A stretch of 7,822 bases of DNA from positions 1-7,822 of the forward strand of contig MNZO01000005.1 of NCBI GenBank assembly GCA_001873665.1, written 5' to 3'. The notes beneath the pieces were generated by a model. That model worked only from the letters and a program-made list of their open reading frames with translations, made no database searches and was not told where the DNA came from. Numbering within the stretch: position 1 is the stretch's first letter; each line of letters opens with the position of its first letter. This DNA comes from Candidatus Shapirobacteria bacterium CG2_30_35_20. GTDB lineage: Bacteria; Patescibacteriota; Microgenomatia; UBA12405. Positions 5,496 through 7,822 of this stretch are shown here, piece after piece. Made by a program: the position numbers and the translations under genes.

Positions 5496-6893
5496 TTAGC
5501 TTAACACAAGCTTTCTTATTTTACAATCATTTTTAAAATCTTCAACTAGATATCCTAGTGTTTTAATTTTATCTCTTAAAATATCTGCTCTTACCCAGTC
5601 CTTTGCCTCTTTGGCCTCGGTTCTCTCTTGGGCTAATTTTATTATCTCTTCGGGTATTTCTTCTTTTATAACAGTACCTAAATTTAAACCCAAAACCTTG
5701 TCAAAATCCAATAATGTCGCTTTTTTATCAGCATCACTAATTTTTTCATCTTTAGTCAACTTCCAAACAATTGCCATTGCTTCAGGCATAGCCAATTCAT
5801 CCGCAATTTTTTCTATAAATTCAGCTTTATATTTTTCATCAATTATCCCCTCTTTTTCAATTTCAGCCACAAATGAATTTAGTTTATTTAAAGATGTTTG
5901 GGCCACTTTTAAGCTATCGATTGAAAAAGATAACCCATTTTTATAATGTGCTCCCAATATCATAAATCGATAAGCCAGTGGGTCAAAACCCATATCTTTT
6001 AATTCATTTACAGTATACAATCCACCAGTTGACTTACTAATTTTTGCCCCAGCAAAGGTAATAAAAGCATTATGAATCCATACATTTGCTGTCTGTTTGC
6101 CAAAAGCACCATAACCCTGAGCTATCTCATTAGTATGGTGTATCGCAATGTGATCTTCCCCTCCGGTATGTATATCAAACGGATTACCTAAAAATTTTGT
6201 CGAAATGGCAGTACATTCCAAGTGCCATCCGGGAAAACCTACTCCCCAAGGGGAATCCCATTCCATCTGTCGTCGGGCTTGCCCTGAGCTTGCCGAAGGG
6301 CTAAATTTCCACAATGCAAAATCTGTTTGATTCTTTTTTTCCGGATTCATGTCACTACTAATTCCATCTTTAATTTTATCTAAATTTAAATGTGCAAAAT
6401 CACCATAGCCAGGAAACTTTTGTGTATCAAAGTAAATTCCATCACTTATTTTATATGTAAAACCGTTCGCTTCGATCTTTTTTAGCAATTCAATTTGTTC
6501 ACTCATATTGTCAGTAACTCGTGGCATTTTCCAAGGTAACTTTATATTCAGCATCTTAAAATTATCTACGAATTCAGCCTCATATTTTTTTGCCAAATCC
6601 CATGCCGACATTCCCGACATTCGTGACCCCTTTTCCATTTTGTCCTCTCCATCATCAGAATCAGCCACTAAATGTCCCACATCGGTAATATTTATTACCT
6701 GTTTAACATCATAACCAATATATTCCAAAACTCGCACCAAAATATCCCAAATTATATATGCCTCCATATTGCCTATATGTGGACTAGAATACACTGTCGG
6801 TCCACACGAATACATCCCAATTTTCCCCTCCGTAATTGGTTTTAATTCTTCTTTCTTTCTTGTGAGAGTGTTATATAAAAATATTTTCTGCAT
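5496..6893 (-). CDS. cysS: Cysteinyl-tRNA synthetase
   Basis: Class I synthetase that activates cysteine with ATP and charges tRNA-Cys in the cytoplasm. It has 465 residues, full length for the family. The HIGH motif is PHIGN (residues 38-42) and the KMSKS loop is KISKS (284-288). The four zinc ligands that discriminate cysteine are all present: Cys30, Cys227 (in HLECTA), His252 and Glu256 (in HHTNEIAQ); the Cys227-to-His252 spacing of 25 equals that of E. coli. A DALR-type helical C-terminal domain follows to the end. The stretch from Cys30 to Cys227 is 16 residues longer than in E. coli, and about ten of these (198-207) are coded by a G+C-rich repeat-like insertion next to the zinc site. 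It starts 6 bases after ridA and ends 8 bases before rpsF. No Shine-Dalgarno motif. Very secure. Confidence 0.97.
   Translation of the reverse strand: MQKIFLYNTLTRKKEELKPITEGKIGMYSCGPTVYSSPHIGNMEAYIIWDILVRVLEYIGYDVKQVINITDVGHLVADSDDGEDKMEKGSRMSGMSAWDLAKKYEAEFVDNFKMLNIKLPWKMPRVTDNMSEQIELLKKIEANGFTYKISDGIYFDTQKFPGYGDFAHLNLDKIKDGISSDMNPEKKNQTDFALWKFSPSASSGQARRQMEWDSPWGVGFPGWHLECTAISTKFLGNPFDIHTGGEDHIAIHHTNEIAQGYGAFGKQTANVWIHNAFITFAGAKISKSTGGLYTVNELKDMGFDPLAYRFMILGAHYKNGLSFSIDSLKVAQTSLNKLNSFVAEIEKEGIIDEKYKAEFIEKIADELAMPEAMAIVWKLTKDEKISDADKKATLLDFDKVLGLNLGTVIKEEIPEEIIKLAQERTEAKEAKDWVRADILRDKIKTLGYLVEDFKNDCKIRKLVLS
6275..6302. repeat. G+C-rich repeat-like insertion in frame within cysS
   Basis: Seen directly: a short island much richer in G+C than its surroundings, with GCTTGCC occurring twice (6277-6283 and 6288-6294) separated by CTGA, and outer arms AGCCC/GGGCT when read on the minus strand. 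On that strand it includes CCTTCGGCAAGCTCAGGG and codes SPSASSGQAR (residues 198-207), between the conserved ALWKF and RRQMEWDSPWG. The string closely resembles a dispersed 'CCTTCGACAAGCTCAGG' type of repeat that I recall from many CPR and other environmental genomes, often leaving an ASSGQA-like peptide in proteins. The family link is from memory. Confidence 0.7.
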
Positions 6894-6899
6894 AATCTA

Positions 6900-7280
6900 T
6901 TATAACTTTTTAACAGCTATCATGCTTATTTCTAAATTAGCCCCTTTAGGCAATGCTTTAACTTCCACCGTTTCTCTAACTGGATAATTATTTAAAAAAT
7001 ATTTTCTATATTCATTATTTATTTCATCAAAGTTATCAAAACTGGTAATATACATAGTTGTTTTCACCACATTTTCAAAACCAACTCCAGCCTTATTCAA
7101 AATTACCATTAAATTTTTCATCACCTGGTGAGTTTGTTGTTCAATTGTTTCTTCAATTAATTTACCACTAAGATCCATTGGTATTTGACCTGCCGTAAAA
7201 ACAAAACCATCAGTCTCAATCGCTTGTGAATAAGGACTAATAACTTTTGGTACTAAATTTGTGTTAATAATTTTTTTCAT
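6900..7280 (-). CDS. ridA: RidA/YjgF enamine/imine deaminase
   Basis: Small cytoplasmic enzyme (normally a trimer) that hydrolyses reactive 2-aminoacrylate and related imines released by PLP enzymes. It has 126 residues, the standard length. Landmarks in order: SPYSQAIETDGFVFTAGQIP (15-34), QTHQVMKNLMVILNKAG (49-65), VVKTTMYITSFDNF (71-84), NYPVRETVEV (98-107) and LPKGANLEISMIAV (110-123). Arg102 and Glu117 correspond to the substrate-binding Arg105 and catalytic-site Glu120 of the E. coli protein, so this looks like an active RidA rather than one of the Rid subfamilies lacking the arginine. It lies 4 bases after the LmbE-like gene and 6 bases before cysS. The pairing with cysS is reasonable for a housekeeping operon but has no obvious pathway logic. 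Confidence 0.95.
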   Translation of the reverse strand: MKKIINTNLVPKVISPYSQAIETDGFVFTAGQIPMDLSGKLIEETIEQQTHQVMKNLMVILNKAGVGFENVVKTTMYITSFDNFDEINNEYRKYFLNNYPVRETVEVKALPKGANLEISMIAVKKL

Positions 7281-7284
7281 ATTT

Positions 7285-7752
7285 TTATCTAATTTTTAAA
7301 TAACTTTCTCCAATAGTTTTTAATACTTCTATAGGAATATTTTGTGATGAATAAAACTGCTTCGCATATTTATTACGTTCTTTGGTTAGATATGGTTTGT
7401 TATTACTCATCCAATATATTAATTTTCGTCCATCTTTCATCCCGACTGACACCAGTCGAGTTATTTCTCCTGCCCGATTATGGTCAGGATGATCAAAACC
7501 TGACGTAATTTCATTTGGATGAAACGACACCAAAGCAGTAATATTTTTGTTAACCACAACTTTAGTCACACTATCAACCATTTTATTAAGCGGAAAATAC
7601 GCCAATTTCATGTCAGGATACCTAAACGTAACATAATCAAATCCCCAATATTGCATGGCTAGCTCAAATTCTTTTTTTCGAACTCCAACATCTCCTCCCA
7701 ACTCCCCTTGGGTTAGTAAAATTATTGTCGTCAAAGTTTTATAATTCGACAC
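7285..7752 (-). pseudogene. LmbE/PIG-L-like N-acetylglucosamine deacetylase, N-terminus missing
   Basis: The family comprises zinc-dependent de-N-acetylases acting on GlcNAc-linked sugars and lipids. Visible landmarks are LLTQGELGG near the start (the family's 'T.GE.G' strand), R25KKEFELA (the 'R..E...A' helix), the strand pair before FHPNEIT, and FDHPDHN (His88, His91), the distal zinc-binding motif. The defining N-terminal block with HPDDE, which carries the first His and Asp zinc ligands, is absent. The open frame begins at a GTG (7752) preceded directly by an in-frame TAG, and none of the three minus-strand frames of the last 70 bases contains an HPDD-like motif. The gene therefore looks truncated, either biologically or because the sequence changes origin at about 7745-7752. 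It is 155 residues against a usual 220 or more. The C-terminus is intact and ends 4 bases before ridA. A real short variant starting at GTG is possible but would lack the active site. Confidence 0.75.
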
Positions 7753-7822
7753 CTACCTCCTGCCCATCGAGCTCAGTTCTGTGGGCATGTACAATGCTGC
7801 GCCGAACGGCAAAGACGGACAT
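7745..7822. other. Compositionally foreign end segment
   Basis: Bases 7753-7822 contain 40 G+C of 70 (57%), against roughly 35% elsewhere. A plus-strand frame is open from 7745, just after a TAA, to the end (26 codons, beginning FDTYLLPIELSS). The complementary minus-strand frame is also open, from an ATG at 7822 to the TAA at 7744-7742. Neither product is recognised. The only AGGAGG in minus-strand orientation near a start codon (7761-7756) also falls here, unlike the rest of the window. The segment could be a chimeric assembly end, a rearrangement point, or part of another gene. Confidence 0.5.

Noticed and set aside
7753..7761. AGGAGG as ribosome binding site for the GTG at 7752
   Set aside because: Only three bases separate it from the GTG, too short for normal use, and it lies in the compositionally foreign end where the coding continuity of this gene is lost.

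Overview
The window is AT-rich (roughly 35% G+C by eye), very compact, and mostly coded on the minus strand. It looks like a fragment of a Candidate Phyla Radiation (Patescibacteria) genome, most plausibly Microgenomates-like. The signs are the tight packing, A/T-rich lysine- and isoleucine-heavy proteins, nearly absent Shine-Dalgarno motifs, an rpsF-ssb-rpsR cluster with no rplI after it, and short palindromic repeats sitting in frame inside genes. The lineage is an inference; there is no rRNA here to anchor it. No tRNA, rRNA, CRISPR array or insertion sequence was seen, and no gene-free stretch exceeds 300 bases.

Layout, left to right. (1) The 3' end of prfA (release factor 1) enters on the plus strand and converges, with a 35-bp overlap, on the first minus-strand unit. 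(2) Minus strand, read from 4053 down to 435: an unrecognised 242-aa protein with a barrel-sandwich-like N-terminus, a CtpA/Prc-type S41 protease, a VapBC-like toxin-antitoxin pair, and an HtrA-like S1C protease. All spacings are between -8 and +9 bases. A good sigma70-type promoter sits directly in front of the unit and predicts an essentially leaderless mRNA. A second candidate promoter, overlapping a palindromic operator candidate, sits at the antitoxin start. (3) A small orphan gene (90 aa) on the plus strand, divergent from unit 2 and convergent with unit 4. (4) Minus strand, read from 7752 down to 4438: a truncated LmbE/PIG-L deacetylase-like gene, ridA, cysS, rpsF, ssb and rpsR, spaced by 1 to 8 bases. 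This looks like a housekeeping operon whose promoter lies outside the window or has been lost.

How the genes fit together. Unit 2 joins two membrane-anchored, PDZ-containing serine proteases (envelope protein quality control or processing) with a cytoplasmic toxin-antitoxin pair that seems to have landed between them. Unit 4 is translation and replication housekeeping: cysteine charging, S6, SSB and S18, plus RidA, which detoxifies reactive enamines.

The most interesting signals are two different repeat-like insertions kept in frame (in cysS and htrA), the operator/promoter arrangement over the antitoxin start, the general lack of Shine-Dalgarno sequences with two to three predicted leaderless starts, an SSB without the usual C-terminal phenylalanine tip, and an abrupt G+C shift in the last ~75 bases that cuts off the LmbE-like gene and may be a chimeric or rearranged end.
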